60,383 nt of DNA from positions 1 to 60,383 of the forward strand of contig NZ_PXOH01000026.1 of assembly GCF_003007785.1 (NCBI RefSeq), given 5' to 3'. Positions 9,328 through 16,918 of this stretch are shown here, piece by piece. The notes under the pieces were generated by a model. That model saw only the letters and a list, made by a program, of their open reading frames with translations. It did no database searches and was not told the origin of the DNA. A program made the translations under genes and the position numbers. Within the stretch, counting starts at the first letter, position 1, and the number at the start of each line of letters is the position of its first letter. The DNA is from Aphanothece hegewaldii CCALA 016 (GTDB taxonomy: Bacteria > Cyanobacteriota > Cyanobacteriia > Cyanobacteriales > Microcystaceae).

Positions 9328-9585
9328 TTAGGAGAAAATTTCATCAATTTTTTCAGCATAGTTAGTCATTATCTCACCTTGTTCATTTTTGCCCACGATA
9401 TATTTAGGGTCAGGCTGAGAAATTTCAAGAGTACCACACAGTTTCCACGTCTCGGTATGAGTAATATTATAGGTCTCCTCAAGATATTTTTCTAACGCTA
9501 TGGCGATGATATCGGATACAGGTGTCGGAAGGCTATTCAGACGGGATATCAATTCATCGGGAATGTTAATCGTGATTTGAGTCAT
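9328..9585 (-). CDS. VapB-like antitoxin partner of the PIN toxin
   Basis: 85 aa from the ATG at 9585 (MTQITINIPDELISRL). An upstream in-frame ATG at 9666 would add 27 residues that do not fit the domain start. The N-terminus resembles a ribbon-helix-helix (ITINIPDEL) followed by a helix, as in DNA-binding antitoxins that repress their own operon. The C-terminal part, rich in acidic residues and ending in YAEKIDEIFS, would wrap the toxin. It sits just upstream of the PIN gene. The RHH assignment rests on the short beta-strand pattern only. Confidence 0.75.
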   Translation of the reverse strand: MTQITINIPDELISRLNSLPTPVSDIIAIALEKYLEETYNITHTETWKLCGTLEISQPDPKYIVGKNEQGEIMTNYAEKIDEIFS

Positions 9586-9755
9586 AAAGTGTTTATAGCG
9601 ATCGTCACTATTTCTATGATAAATCTGTATAAGGGTTAATGGGTTAACTTCTACTTTTTTCCACATAGAAACCCTAGTATTTCCAAGTCTTTTGGGACTG
9701 ACATGACTTTATCTCTCTTTTATTCTGTAGATAGTTAAAGAAAGAAGGAAAACCC

Positions 9756-9959
9756 ATGTTAGTCAACTCTCTCATTCCCCAAGCAGTTCGTAATTATGTA
9801 ATGATTAGTGCATCGGTTGTTGTTCTCAGCATGGGTTTAACAGATGTATTTTATAGCCCGCAGAGAATGGGTCAACAAGATAGAATCGATAACTATAGCA
9901 ATTATATTAAAGCGGGTATGGTAGCTGCCACAAAAACCAGTTTAAAATCGGCACAATAA
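9756..9959 (+). CDS. Small single-pass membrane protein, unknown function
   Basis: 67 aa with a good RBS (AGAAGGAA about 8 bases before the ATG). Residues ~14-31 are hydrophobic (YVMISASVVVLSMGLTDVF), followed by a polar tail with a YSNYIKAGM segment. It is monocistronic and ends in a short hairpin that it shares with the convergent permease gene. I do not recognise a family. The clean RBS and terminator make it likely to be a real gene. Confidence 0.6.
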   Translation: MLVNSLIPQAVRNYVMISASVVVLSMGLTDVFYSPQRMGQQDRIDNYSNYIKAGMVAATKTSLKSAQ

Positions 9960-9978
9960 AGGTGGGTCATCCCCACCT
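9960..9978. terminator. Bidirectional terminator-like hairpin
   Basis: AGGTGGG and CCCACCT form a perfect 7-bp stem with a 5-nt loop, exactly between two convergent genes. On the minus strand it is followed by TTTATT. On the plus strand no clear T-run follows. Confidence 0.55.
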
Positions 9979-9991
9979 CGATTAAAAAAGT

Positions 9992-11689
9992 TTAAGATAG
10001 TAATGCTTTAGTACTCGATTCTCCTAGTTTTCGTAGTTGACGTGACATCTGGAAACTGATTAATGATAAAGCTGTCCATTGTCCTAAAACAGACATTAAA
10101 AGCGGAAACAAAGACATTTGATGTTGAACCGCTAACATGGGAAAAGCAGAGAAAAACCAAGGCCAAGCGAGATCATCGGGAAAGATTCGTAATATACTAA
10201 GAAATAGTTGCGGTAATGTGATTAAAGATGCGATCGCACCACCTACCCATAAACTACGCTTCTGAGTTTTTTGTAATAAGATCCATTGGGCGATCGTACC
10301 ATAAATTAAAATCATGTTTACGGTGATGAACAATCCCACGATAGTTGATATCTTGTATTCTTTGAGGGGTGAGAAAAGAATCGCAGGAACTAGAAATACA
10401 ATCACAATGGCTAAATTTAGCGCGAATGCCACAGTAGACGGACTTTTTTCGCTAAATAGCAAATCATAAATCAGATTTTTGGGTTTATCTAAATGACGAT
10501 AGCGCATCCAATCTTGCATTGCTTGTCGTCCTGGACTGATGGCAAACATTAAAATTATTGAAAATGCTACCAATAATCCAAGTAATATGGTATAATTAGC
10601 GAAAATTGCTTGAGGATTTGTGGTTTGTAAGACAAAACCTAAGCCAATAACGATAAAGCTACCTGTTACCCAATAACTCTGGGATTTACTTAATAGTGTT
10701 GCCCTAGGATTATGAAAACATCGTTTTAAACTTTGATGAATCCAATAAGTCCACAAAGCAAAATTGAGTAAGATAAAGGTTATAGTGGCGATCGTATTAC
10801 TCCAGATATTTTGACCATACCATCCCCAAGTTGAACTACTCGGAAGACCTAAATAACCGACTGCGGAGTTAGAAAGAAAAGTCGATCGCACCAAATAGGG
10901 TAAACTAATTACTGGATTAAACAGTAAAAGGAAATTAAAAGGTGTAGCGGGCATATCTTCATAAGCATAACTATAACTATGGAAAAGCCATAGAGATGAA
11001 ACGAAGAGAAACCACAAAATTGAGCCACTCGCTACAAAACCTTGAAAACTGCCAATTTTATGACCAATTAGCCCAAAAAGTAAAGCCGCACTATAGAAAA
11101 AGGCGCAACTAGCGATTAATACTCCATAAAAGCTTAAAATTAGACTTAAAGGAATACTTGCCAATAAACCCGCAGTAAGATGAAACGGTAGAGCCAAAGC
11201 CCCCACAATATAAAGTAAAATCGGAACACCGAAGATTTTGCCCAAGAAAATATCTTTAGCGGATTGAGGACTCAAACGTATAAAATTCAGTGTACCTCGG
11301 TTTTCCTCTTTAGATAAATCTGCGATAAGTAAATATGTACCAACCACCAAGAGAGCAAAAATCCCAAGGATGCTAAGACAAATAAAGATATCTAGCCACC
11401 ATAATTTATCGAGAATCATTAAGTTATCATTAAGATCCTTGACACAGTAAGTATTGTTATGATAATAGCCTGATTGATAGCTTGGTGGCGGACTACCCGT
11501 ACAATAACGGTTAAAAACTCCTTCAGAAACAGGTAAATCACTTTTGGAGTTGAGATAGACCAAAAATTGACCAATAATCGAGACAGCCGCAGCGATGAAT
11601 ATGTTTCGAGGTTTAAGCTGTCCTTTTAATTCTCGCAAAAGTTGGGGATTCCATTCACCTAGTAGATCGATTTGTTTTAATCCCATCAT
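9992..11689 (-). CDS. ABC-2 type transporter permease
   Basis: 565 aa polytopic membrane protein with about 12 hydrophobic segments, the first near residues 30-45. A cytosolic N-terminus contains WNPQLLRELKGQLKPRN, the usual start of ABC-2 permeases that pair with a separate ATPase. The segment KEENRGTLNFIRLSPQSAKDIFLGKI is typical of the NosY/ABC-2 class. No ATPase gene is adjacent, so the partner is encoded elsewhere. The substrate is unknown. Confidence 0.8.
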   Translation of the reverse strand: MMGLKQIDLLGEWNPQLLRELKGQLKPRNIFIAAAVSIIGQFLVYLNSKSDLPVSEGVFNRYCTGSPPPSYQSGYYHNNTYCVKDLNDNLMILDKLWWLDIFICLSILGIFALLVVGTYLLIADLSKEENRGTLNFIRLSPQSAKDIFLGKIFGVPILLYIVGALALPFHLTAGLLASIPLSLILSFYGVLIASCAFFYSAALLFGLIGHKIGSFQGFVASGSILWFLFVSSLWLFHSYSYAYEDMPATPFNFLLLFNPVISLPYLVRSTFLSNSAVGYLGLPSSSTWGWYGQNIWSNTIATITFILLNFALWTYWIHQSLKRCFHNPRATLLSKSQSYWVTGSFIVIGLGFVLQTTNPQAIFANYTILLGLLVAFSIILMFAISPGRQAMQDWMRYRHLDKPKNLIYDLLFSEKSPSTVAFALNLAIVIVFLVPAILFSPLKEYKISTIVGLFITVNMILIYGTIAQWILLQKTQKRSLWVGGAIASLITLPQLFLSILRIFPDDLAWPWFFSAFPMLAVQHQMSLFPLLMSVLGQWTALSLISFQMSRQLRKLGESSTKALLS

Positions 11690-11801
11690 CTGTCATTCCT
11701 CATTGTAGGGGATTCGAGGTTCTTTCGCTCAACCTCTATGCAATCCATAATGACGCGATTTTGTTCAATTGCCAAGCTACCGCCCCCTAGCCCCCTCCTT
11801 C

Positions 11802-11951
11802 AAGGAGGGGGAACTGGAAAACATCGCTCAATTCTCCCATCTCCTCATAGGAGAGGGGCTGGGGGTGAGGTTCAATAAGGAGGGGGAACTGGAAAAAATT
11901 GCTCAATTCTCCCATCTCCTCATAGGAGAGGGGCTGGGGGTGAGGTTCTCT
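11802..11951. repeat. Two tandem 75-bp direct repeats rich in G/C runs
   Basis: The 75-bp unit at 11802-11876 is repeated at 11877-11951 with only a few changes. It contains AAGGAGGGGGAACTGG, CTCCTCATAGGAGAGG (a hairpin) and GCTGGGGGTGAGGTT. The unit is preceded by CCCCCTCCTT, which pairs with AAGGAGGGGG. An open frame runs through it, but the composition is that of a repeat, not a gene. It lies between the permease start and the pilin promoter. Confidence 0.8.
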
Positions 11952-11994
11952 AAAAAACAAAAAAATTTTTTCTTTTAGTGATATGTATTTTGAT

Positions 11995-12056
11995 CAAAGT
12001 GGGTACATTGTATTTAGAAGAGAAAAACCCACCTACCACAAGGAAAAAATACTCAC
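11995..12056 (+). promoter_or_regulatory. Conserved leader/promoter of the first pilin gene
   Basis: CAAAGTGGGTA starts 62 bases before the ATG and is followed by TGTATTTAGA and CCTACCACAAGG. The same blocks in the same order precede the second pilin gene 3.2 kb away, starting 58 bases before its ATG. In this copy GTGGGT and ACCCAC could pair across about 24 bases. This is probably a shared promoter and 5' untranslated region. I cannot assign the sigma factor. Confidence 0.6.
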
Positions 12057-12572
12057 ATGAATACTCAATTTAAAGTCAAATTTCTCAACCACCTCGCTAA
12101 AAAGAAAAATAACAAAGGTTTCACCTTAATTGAACTATTAGTCGTTGTTATCATCATCGGTGTACTGGCTGCGATCGCACTTCCCAACCTCCTCAGCCAA
12201 GTTGCTAAAGGCAGACAAGCAGAAGCTAAAACCAACCTCGGCGCTCTCAACCGCGCACAACAAGCTTACCGTTTAGAAAAAGCGACCTTTGCTAATGCCA
12301 TGACGAGACTACCCATTCAAATGGATTCTGGACAATACTACACTGTTACTGTAGTAGGTGGCACTGTAGTGGGTGCTAATCACCTAGCATCATCACTACC
12401 AGCCTATACTAATGATATTAAAGATTATACCTCTGCTGTTGGTCAACTTGCTGATGGCACATATAGTGCGATCGTCTGTGAACAAAACACGAATCCATCT
12501 CTAAACAACATCGGTCCGGCTGTTGCTACTGGTACTGCTGCTTGTGGTACTAATAGTGAAGCAGTTAACTAA
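12057..12572 (+). CDS. pilA: Type IV pilin, PilA1-like major pilin
   Basis: 171 aa. A 20-residue basic leader ends in NNK, then the prepilin peptidase site and N-methylated helix GFTLIELLVVVIIIGVLAAI (G21, with E26 as the conserved Glu5 of the mature pilin). The segment NLGALNRAQQAYRLEK is typical of cyanobacterial PilA1. Cysteines at 141 and 163 probably close the C-terminal disulfide loop. It would be exported, processed by PilD and assembled into pili for motility, adhesion or DNA uptake. It has its own leader and a strong terminator, so it is transcribed separately from the second pilin gene. Confidence 0.93.
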   Translation: MNTQFKVKFLNHLAKKKNNKGFTLIELLVVVIIIGVLAAIALPNLLSQVAKGRQAEAKTNLGALNRAQQAYRLEKATFANAMTRLPIQMDSGQYYTVTVVGGTVVGANHLASSLPAYTNDIKDYTSAVGQLADGTYSAIVCEQNTNPSLNNIGPAVATGTAACGTNSEAVN

Positions 12573-12608
12573 GTCTAATCGGTTAGAAATAGCTTAATTC
12601 TATATATT

Positions 12609-12646
12609 TACGGAGGGTTTGATTTTACCTTCCGTATTTTTTGTTT
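12609..12646 (+). terminator. Rho-independent terminator of the first pilin gene
   Basis: TACGGAGGGT (12609-12618) pairs with ACCTTCCGTA (12627-12636), around an 8-nt loop, with one G-T pair. TTTTTTGTTTT follows. It lies 37 bp after the pilin stop codon. Confidence 0.85.
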
Positions 12647-12726
12647 TATTGGGGTGGGTGAGGTGTAGCGAAGTATGCTAGAGCCAAGTATGCTAGGGAT
12701 TTTAGTCCATAACCCACCGCGAAATA

Positions 12727-12834
12727 AATTTCACGGCTAATAGCAAAAGTCCATTGAAATGGACTACAAACCATTTAATTAAATTAGTCCGTTTTAACGG
12801 ACTTAAGCTATGAGACAGTGAATTTATTCACTGG
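12727..12834. repeat. Palindromic dispersed repeat (short version)
   Basis: Contains AGTCCATTGAAATGGACT, AGTCCGTTTTAACGGACT and CAGTGAATTTATTCACTG, the same modular layout as the other dispersed copies. The middle palindrome reads GTCCG/CGGAC here where the 6.1 kb copy has GTCGG/CCGAC, a paired change. It abuts the octanucleotide array directly. It lacks the inner CGCAGGT hairpin. Confidence 0.8.
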
Positions 12835-12990
12835 CAAACCAACAAACCAACAAACCAACAAACCAATAAACCAACAAACCAATAAACCAACAAACCAACA
12901 AACCAACGAACCATCAAACCAACGTACCAATAAACCAACAAACCAACGAACCATCAAACCAACAAACCATCAAACCAACGAACCAACAAA

Positions 12991-13118
12991 CTAATACCAA
13001 TTCTAAAAAATTTGACTACAGATCCTGATTAGCGATCCCCCCAACCCCCCTTATGAAGGGGGGTGCCGCAGGCGGGGGGATCAAAACCTGTAGCATTGGA
13101 AAAGTGAATTGATATAAC
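12991..13118. mobile_element. MITE-like element, copy A, inside the array
   Basis: About 128 bp with imperfect terminal inverted repeats: TAATACCAATTC at the left and GAATTGATATAA at the right. The interior has a strong hairpin, CCCCCCTT/AAGGGGGG. It interrupts the octanucleotide array. It is almost identical to copy B at 13662 and clearly related to a copy at 47286. It has no coding capacity, so it would need a transposase in trans. Confidence 0.75.
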
Positions 13119-13661
13119 TAACAAACCATCAAACCAACAAACCATCAAACCATCGAACCAACGAACCAACAAACCAATAAACCATCGAACCATCAAACCA
13201 ACAAACCATCGAACCATCAAACCATCAAACCATCGAACCATCAAACCATCAAACCATCAAACCAATAAACCAATCAACCAACGTACCAATAAACCAATCA
13301 ACCAACGTACCAATCAACCAACGAACCATCAAACCAATAAACCAACGAACCAACGAACCAACAAACCAACAAACCAACGAACCATCAAACCATCAAACCA
13401 ATAAACCAATAAACCAATAAACCATCGAACCATCAAACCTACGAACCAACGAACCATCAAACCATCAAACCAACAAACCATCAAACCTACGAACCGACGA
13501 ACCAATTAAACCATCAAACCAACAAACCAACGAACCAATAAACCATCAAACCATCAAACCATCAAACCAACAAACCAACAAACCAATAAACCATCGAACC
13601 ATCAAACCATCAAACCAACGAACCAACGAACCAACGAACTAACGAACCATCAAACCAACAA

Positions 13662-13788
13662 ACTAATACCAATTCTAAAAAATTTGACTACAGATCCTGA
13701 TTAGCGATCCCCCCAACCCCCCTTCATAAGGGGGGTGCCGCAGGCGGGGGATCAAAACCTGTAGCATTGGAAAAGTGAATTGATATAA
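13662..13788. mobile_element. MITE-like element, copy B, inside the array
   Basis: Nearly identical to copy A. The differences sit at the tip of the inner hairpin (TTATGAAGG against TTCATAAGG, an inversion-like change) and in the length of one G-run. The right end runs into the last short block of octamers, about 50 bp before the transposase start. Confidence 0.75.
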
Positions 13789-13841
13789 CCAACAAACCAA
13801 CAAACCAATAAACTGATAAACATAATAAAGGAAACAAAAAA

Positions 13842-14306
13842 ATGGCATTATGGCGATTATATTATCATCTTGTCTGGGCTACAAAAAACCGTTATCCCTA
13901 TTTAACATCTGAAAAAGAAAAAAAACTTTATCCTTATATAATAGGTAAAGCCGATTCATTAAACACAATTATTCATGCAATTGGAGGAATAGAAGATCAT
14001 ATACATCTTGTTGCTTCAATTCCACCTAGTATATCAATTACTGATTTTGTGAAAAACCTCAAAGGCAGTAGCTCTCACTACCTCAAGACTAAATTAATAA
14101 ATTCTCCTAAATTCTTTTGGCAAGAAGGATATGGAATTTTTTCTTTAGGAAGGAAACAATTAGACCAAGCAGTAAATTATGTTATAAATCAAAAAACACA
14201 TTATCAACAAAAAACTATTATTACATCCTTAGAAACAACTAGCTTTGAAAATAATCCCCCATCCCGTGAGTATTTGATTAGTCAATCAGAGAATTATGAA
14301 AGTTAA
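13842..14306 (+). CDS. Y1 (HUH) transposase, IS200/REP-associated type
   Basis: 154 aa, the usual size for TnpA of IS200/IS605 and REP-associated tyrosine transposases. The HUH metal site is DHIHL (H53, H55) and the catalytic tyrosine lies in the YVINQ motif (Y113, Q117). These enzymes cut and join single-stranded DNA at hairpins. The RBS (AAAGGAAA) is good and the frame is intact, so it is probably functional. No tnpB is present. It is bracketed by the octanucleotide array upstream and a palindromic repeat 35 bp downstream, which fits a RAYT-like role acting on dispersed hairpins. Confidence 0.92.
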   Translation: MALWRLYYHLVWATKNRYPYLTSEKEKKLYPYIIGKADSLNTIIHAIGGIEDHIHLVASIPPSISITDFVKNLKGSSSHYLKTKLINSPKFFWQEGYGIFSLGRKQLDQAVNYVINQKTHYQQKTIITSLETTSFENNPPSREYLISQSENYES

Positions 14307-14340
14307 AAATTAATCAGGTAATCGTTAGAACACCAATTCG

Positions 14341-14494
14341 CCAGGGATTAAAATCCCTGTCTTAAAGCTAAAGTCGGCGGGGCTTACAAGGTGCGGACGC
14401 AGGTTCCGCACACAGCCCCTTGTTAAAACCGACTAAAAGAACGACTTCCAGTCCATTTTAATGGACTTCAGCTATGAGACAGAGAATTCATTCT
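14341..14494. repeat. Palindromic dispersed repeat with conserved-loop inner hairpin
   Basis: Nested arms: CAGGGATT/AATCCCTG, AGTCGG/CCGACT and GGGGCT/AGCCCC. The core is a hairpin at 14391-14411 with stem GTGCGGA/TCCGCAC and loop CGCAGGT. AGTCCATT/AATGGACT follows. It starts 35 bp after the Y1 transposase stop codon. The core loop is identical in the copies at 16.7, 51.4 (reverse strand) and 60.2 kb, while the stems differ. Confidence 0.9.
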
Positions 14495-14545
14495 AGATGC
14501 GGTATTAATATTTCAACAATTACCCAATTAAATCTTCAATTTCTA

Positions 14546-14740
14546 TCATTCACTGGCGTTTTCAATGTTAAATTTATAATATTTAGCGTTTTGAGAACTA
14601 ATAACTAACGTAAAAGCTTCATTTAAGAAAGCTTGCCAAATTATGCTAGGTGAGCTAAATACCTCACTTCTATAGTTAGCTGATATAATTACTGAAGTAT
14701 CTAAAATAACTCTTAGCTTATCCTTTTTAGGATTCACCAT
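14546..14740 (-). pseudogene. Truncated PIN-domain toxin gene
   Basis: 64 aa. The N-terminus LRVILDTSVIISANYRS and the following helix IIWQAFLNEAFTLVISSQ match the first ~45 residues of the 'putative toxin, PIN family' (COG1569 type). Full proteins are about 130-150 aa and have three further acidic residues, which are missing here. After SSQ the sequence diverges and stops close to the dispersed repeat. It is probably a remnant cut by rearrangement at the repeat, and is not expected to be active. Confidence 0.65.
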
Positions 14741-14798
14741 TTAAAGCCTCATCTAAGATTCTGCTAATCTCTAATTGTTCTTCAGGTGTACGAGGCAT
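14727..14798 (-). pseudogene. Remnant of the antitoxin gene upstream of the broken PIN toxin
   Basis: A 23-codon frame (MPRTPEEQLEISRILDEALNG plus two residues) overlaps the start of the truncated PIN gene by 14 bases, the usual antitoxin-toxin coupling. The helical, acidic segment suits an antitoxin C-terminus. The frame also stays open for several codons upstream of this ATG, so it may be the tail of a longer, frameshifted gene. Confidence 0.35.
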
Positions 14799-14802
14799 AC
14801 TT

Positions 14803-15012
14803 CTAACATCCCGAAGTTATTTTTAAAATAAGCTGTTCAGAACATTTTAAGGGGTTTAAGCTAATCTGTTCTGCTGCTTGAATTGCATTTATAATAGCAG
14901 TTTTAGTATCTAACCAATTATTAAGATACAATTCTGATAAACTTGGTATGCTTTTAGTAAAGTCCATTTTATTCTCAATAAAACTAAATATATAATCTTT
15001 ATTTATAGTCAT
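14803..15012 (-). CDS. Hypothetical protein, 69 aa
   Basis: Short helical protein (SLSELYLNNWLDTKTAIINA; QAAEQISLNPL) with no recognised family. It ends 4 bp from the antitoxin remnant and may once have been part of the same reading unit or an upstream partner. The region is AT-rich and decayed. Whether it is expressed is uncertain. Confidence 0.3.
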   Translation of the reverse strand: MTINKDYIFSFIENKMDFTKSIPSLSELYLNNWLDTKTAIINAIQAAEQISLNPLKCSEQLILKITSGC

Positions 15013-15210
15013 TAAATTAAAATTTTTATAAAACTAGATAAGAATGAATGACTTAATGTAAATATAATTACAATAGTGATTAATTTATATTCTATCTTGA
15101 TTGTAGAGTTGGCGGCAACTGACACTTTGTAGGTCAGAAGTAAACATTCTACTTCTACAAAGACGTTAGCATAAATATCAAGATTTGATGAAGATGACAT
15201 ATCTTTAGCT

Positions 15211-15268
15211 CAAAGTGGGTATCCTGTAACTAATAAGACGAAATCCCTACCACAAAGATACAAGGACA
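15211..15268 (+). promoter_or_regulatory. Conserved leader/promoter of the second pilin gene
   Basis: CAAAGTGGGTATCCTGTAAC, then CCTACCACAAAG, and AAGGACA just before the ATG. The blocks match the leader of the first pilin gene in order and spacing, while the flanking sequence does not. The two pilin genes therefore probably share a regulator or promoter type. Confidence 0.6.
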
Positions 15269-15781
15269 ATGAACACCCACTTTACAGCCGAATTTCTGCA
15301 AAACCTTGTTAGGAAAAGAGAAAACAGAGGTTTTACACTAATTGAACTTCTAGTTGTTGTAATTATGGTAGGTGTTCTTGCCGCTATTTCTCTACCCATG
15401 CTACTACAACAAATAGCAAAAGGAAGACAAGCCGAAGCTAGAGCAACTCTTGGAGCGATGAACCGCGCACAAATGGCTTATCGCTATGAAAAAACGGTTT
15501 TTGGACAAATACAAGACTTACCGATGAAAATTCCATCACCAGGGCAATACTATTCTTTTGCCAATGATGGAACACCTGATGCAACCTATGGCGCACAAAA
15601 AGCACTAGCTTTACCTGACTATGACAACGATATCAAAAACTACGCCTCAGCATCTGGACAAAGTGCCTCTGGTGGCTACAATGCGGTGTTATGCGAAGAT
15701 GATACACCCATTCAGGATAATGTTACTACGGCTAATGCAGCAGGTGTTGTATCTTGTGTCGATGGAATTGACCTAAAATAA
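15269..15781 (+). CDS. pilA: Type IV pilin paralog (PilA2-like)
   Basis: 170 aa, paralog of the pilin at 12057. It has the same 20-residue leader length and processing site (G21 in GFTLIELLVVVIMVGVLAAI), then GRQAEARATLGAMNRAQMAY, with C142 and C163 as the probable disulfide loop. In the helix, M34-V35 replaces I34-I35 and S41 replaces A41, so the pilins are not interchangeable at sequence level. It is co-directional with the following gene (8-bp gap), as expected for a pilin operon. In Synechocystis the pilA1-pilA2 pair is also followed by a gene of unknown function, as far as I recall. Confidence 0.92.
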   Translation: MNTHFTAEFLQNLVRKRENRGFTLIELLVVVIMVGVLAAISLPMLLQQIAKGRQAEARATLGAMNRAQMAYRYEKTVFGQIQDLPMKIPSPGQYYSFANDGTPDATYGAQKALALPDYDNDIKNYASASGQSASGGYNAVLCEDDTPIQDNVTTANAAGVVSCVDGIDLK

Positions 15782-15788
15782 AAAGCTT

Positions 15789-16574
15789 ATGATTACAACT
15801 TTTAATCAACAATGGGTAAAAACAATTGGTTTAGTTAGTGGGTTAATAGCCTGCTTAGGTAGTATTAGTTATCTGCAATTATCTCGCATTAATATTGTAT
15901 CTAACAATTTAGGAGTTAGAGACGTTCAACAAGAAGCGAATACCGAAAAAGTTAAATTAAATTTTGTTAATTCGATGCCTAGTTTTGGCTTCAAAAACCT
16001 AGTCGCCAATTGGTCATTATTGCAATTTATTCAATACTACGGTGATGATGATGCGAGAAAAGTAACAGGATTTGATCTAAGTCCCGATTATTTAGATATC
16101 ATTGTCAAAAATGATCCACGTTTTGTTAAATCTTATTTACTAATTTCTCCTGCTTCTTCCATTAATGCAGGTCTTCCTCTAAGAACTATTTCTGCAATGA
16201 ATAAAGGTTTAGAGAAATTATCACCTCAAACAAAAGACGCTTATCTAATTTGGTTATATAAAGGTGTTGATGAACTCTTATTCTTAGGCGATATAAACGC
16301 AGCAAAAAACTCTTATAGTATGGCGGCAGACTGGGCAAAAATAGCTAACAATACACGCCTAGAAAGAGCGGCTCGTGGTACAGTTGAGTATCTTTCTAAT
16401 AATCCCGATAGTAGTCAAGCACAAGTCGGGGCATGGTTTTTAGTCTGGGTAAATGCTCGTGATCAAAATACTCGTAAAATGGCTCAAAATAATATTGAAA
16501 AGTTAGGGGGAAAAATTGTATTTGGTGAGAATGGTCAAGTTTTTGCAGTACCTCCAAAGTCGCTCAAAGATTAA
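15789..16574 (+). CDS. Membrane-anchored helical (TPR-like) protein in pilin operon
   Basis: 261 aa. The N-terminal hydrophobic segment at about residues 11-30 (VKTIGLVSGLIACLGSISYL) acts as a signal anchor, leaving the rest on the outside or periplasmic face. The body is mostly helical, with a TPR-like stretch (GDINAAKNSYSMAADWAKIA) and a short C-terminal beta region. It starts 8 bp after the pilin stop codon, so it is almost certainly co-transcribed. The position suggests a role in pilin handling or pilus function, but no motif shows this directly. Confidence 0.75.
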   Translation: MITTFNQQWVKTIGLVSGLIACLGSISYLQLSRINIVSNNLGVRDVQQEANTEKVKLNFVNSMPSFGFKNLVANWSLLQFIQYYGDDDARKVTGFDLSPDYLDIIVKNDPRFVKSYLLISPASSINAGLPLRTISAMNKGLEKLSPQTKDAYLIWLYKGVDELLFLGDINAAKNSYSMAADWAKIANNTRLERAARGTVEYLSNNPDSSQAQVGAWFLVWVNARDQNTRKMAQNNIEKLGGKIVFGENGQVFAVPPKSLKD

Positions 16575-16575
16575 A

Positions 16576-16812
16576 ATTCCTGTCTCATAGCTAAAGTCGG
16601 TTAATGAAAGAAGATAATGATTTAATTGGGTAATCGCTAGAATAACAATATCACCAGGGATTAAAATCCCTGTCTCATAGCTAAAGTCGGCGGGGCTTAC
16701 AAGCTGGGCGCGCAGGTCGCCCAGACAGCCCCTTGTTAAAACCGACTAATTGAATGGCTTACAGTCCATTTTAATGGACTTCAGCTATAAGACAGTGAAT
16801 TCATTCACTGGC
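16576..16812. repeat. Palindromic dispersed repeat with conserved-loop inner hairpin, plus partial copy
   Basis: A fragment (CTGTCTCATAGCTAAAGTCGG) at 16581-16603 precedes a full copy at 16654-16812. The core hairpin at 16704-16724 has stem CTGGGCG/CGCCCAG and loop CGCAGGT. Outer arms are as at 14.3 kb, in the same orientation. It fills most of the 344-bp gap between the pilin operon and the Uma2 gene. Bases 16813-16918 are AT-rich with nothing recognisable. Confidence 0.9.
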
Positions 16813-16918
16813 GGTCCTGGCGGTACTGAGTTTAGATAAAAATATTTGTGCAAGAGTTCTAATAATTAACTCAATAATTTTAAACTTTCATCATTTTTGA
16901 ACAGAATTTCCTACTTAT

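Larger units (their letters stand above)
12835..13821. repeat. Degenerate octanucleotide tandem array (AACCAACA type)
   Basis: About 1 kb of 8-bp units of the form AACCAACA, AACCAATA, AACCATCA and AACCAACG, with occasional AACCTACG and AACCGACG. Only positions 6-8 vary much. It falls into three blocks: 12835-12990, 13121-13661 and 13789-13821. They are separated by two nearly identical MITE-like elements. The array holds no credible gene. Because the unit is not a multiple of three, any frame through it gives an 8-residue periodic peptide. It lies directly before a Y1 transposase gene and between two pilin genes. Confidence 0.95.

Noticed and set aside
11769..11978. A 69-aa open frame upstream of the first pilin
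   Set aside because: It is the translation of the 75-bp direct repeats (EGELENIAQFSHLL twice) and has repeat-type composition.
13029..13244. A 71-aa frame on the minus strand inside the octanucleotide array
   Set aside because: It is the array itself read as protein (periodic VRWFDGLM). The periodicity, lack of RBS and the absence of any domain argue against a gene.
12835..13821. CRISPR array
   Set aside because: Units are 8 bp, degenerate and directly adjacent with no spacers. No cas genes lie nearby.
15012..15200. A 62-aa frame on the minus strand between the pilin leader and the hypothetical gene
   Set aside because: AT-rich, no family, no RBS, and its start lies just at the second pilin promoter region. 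Too weak to report as a gene.
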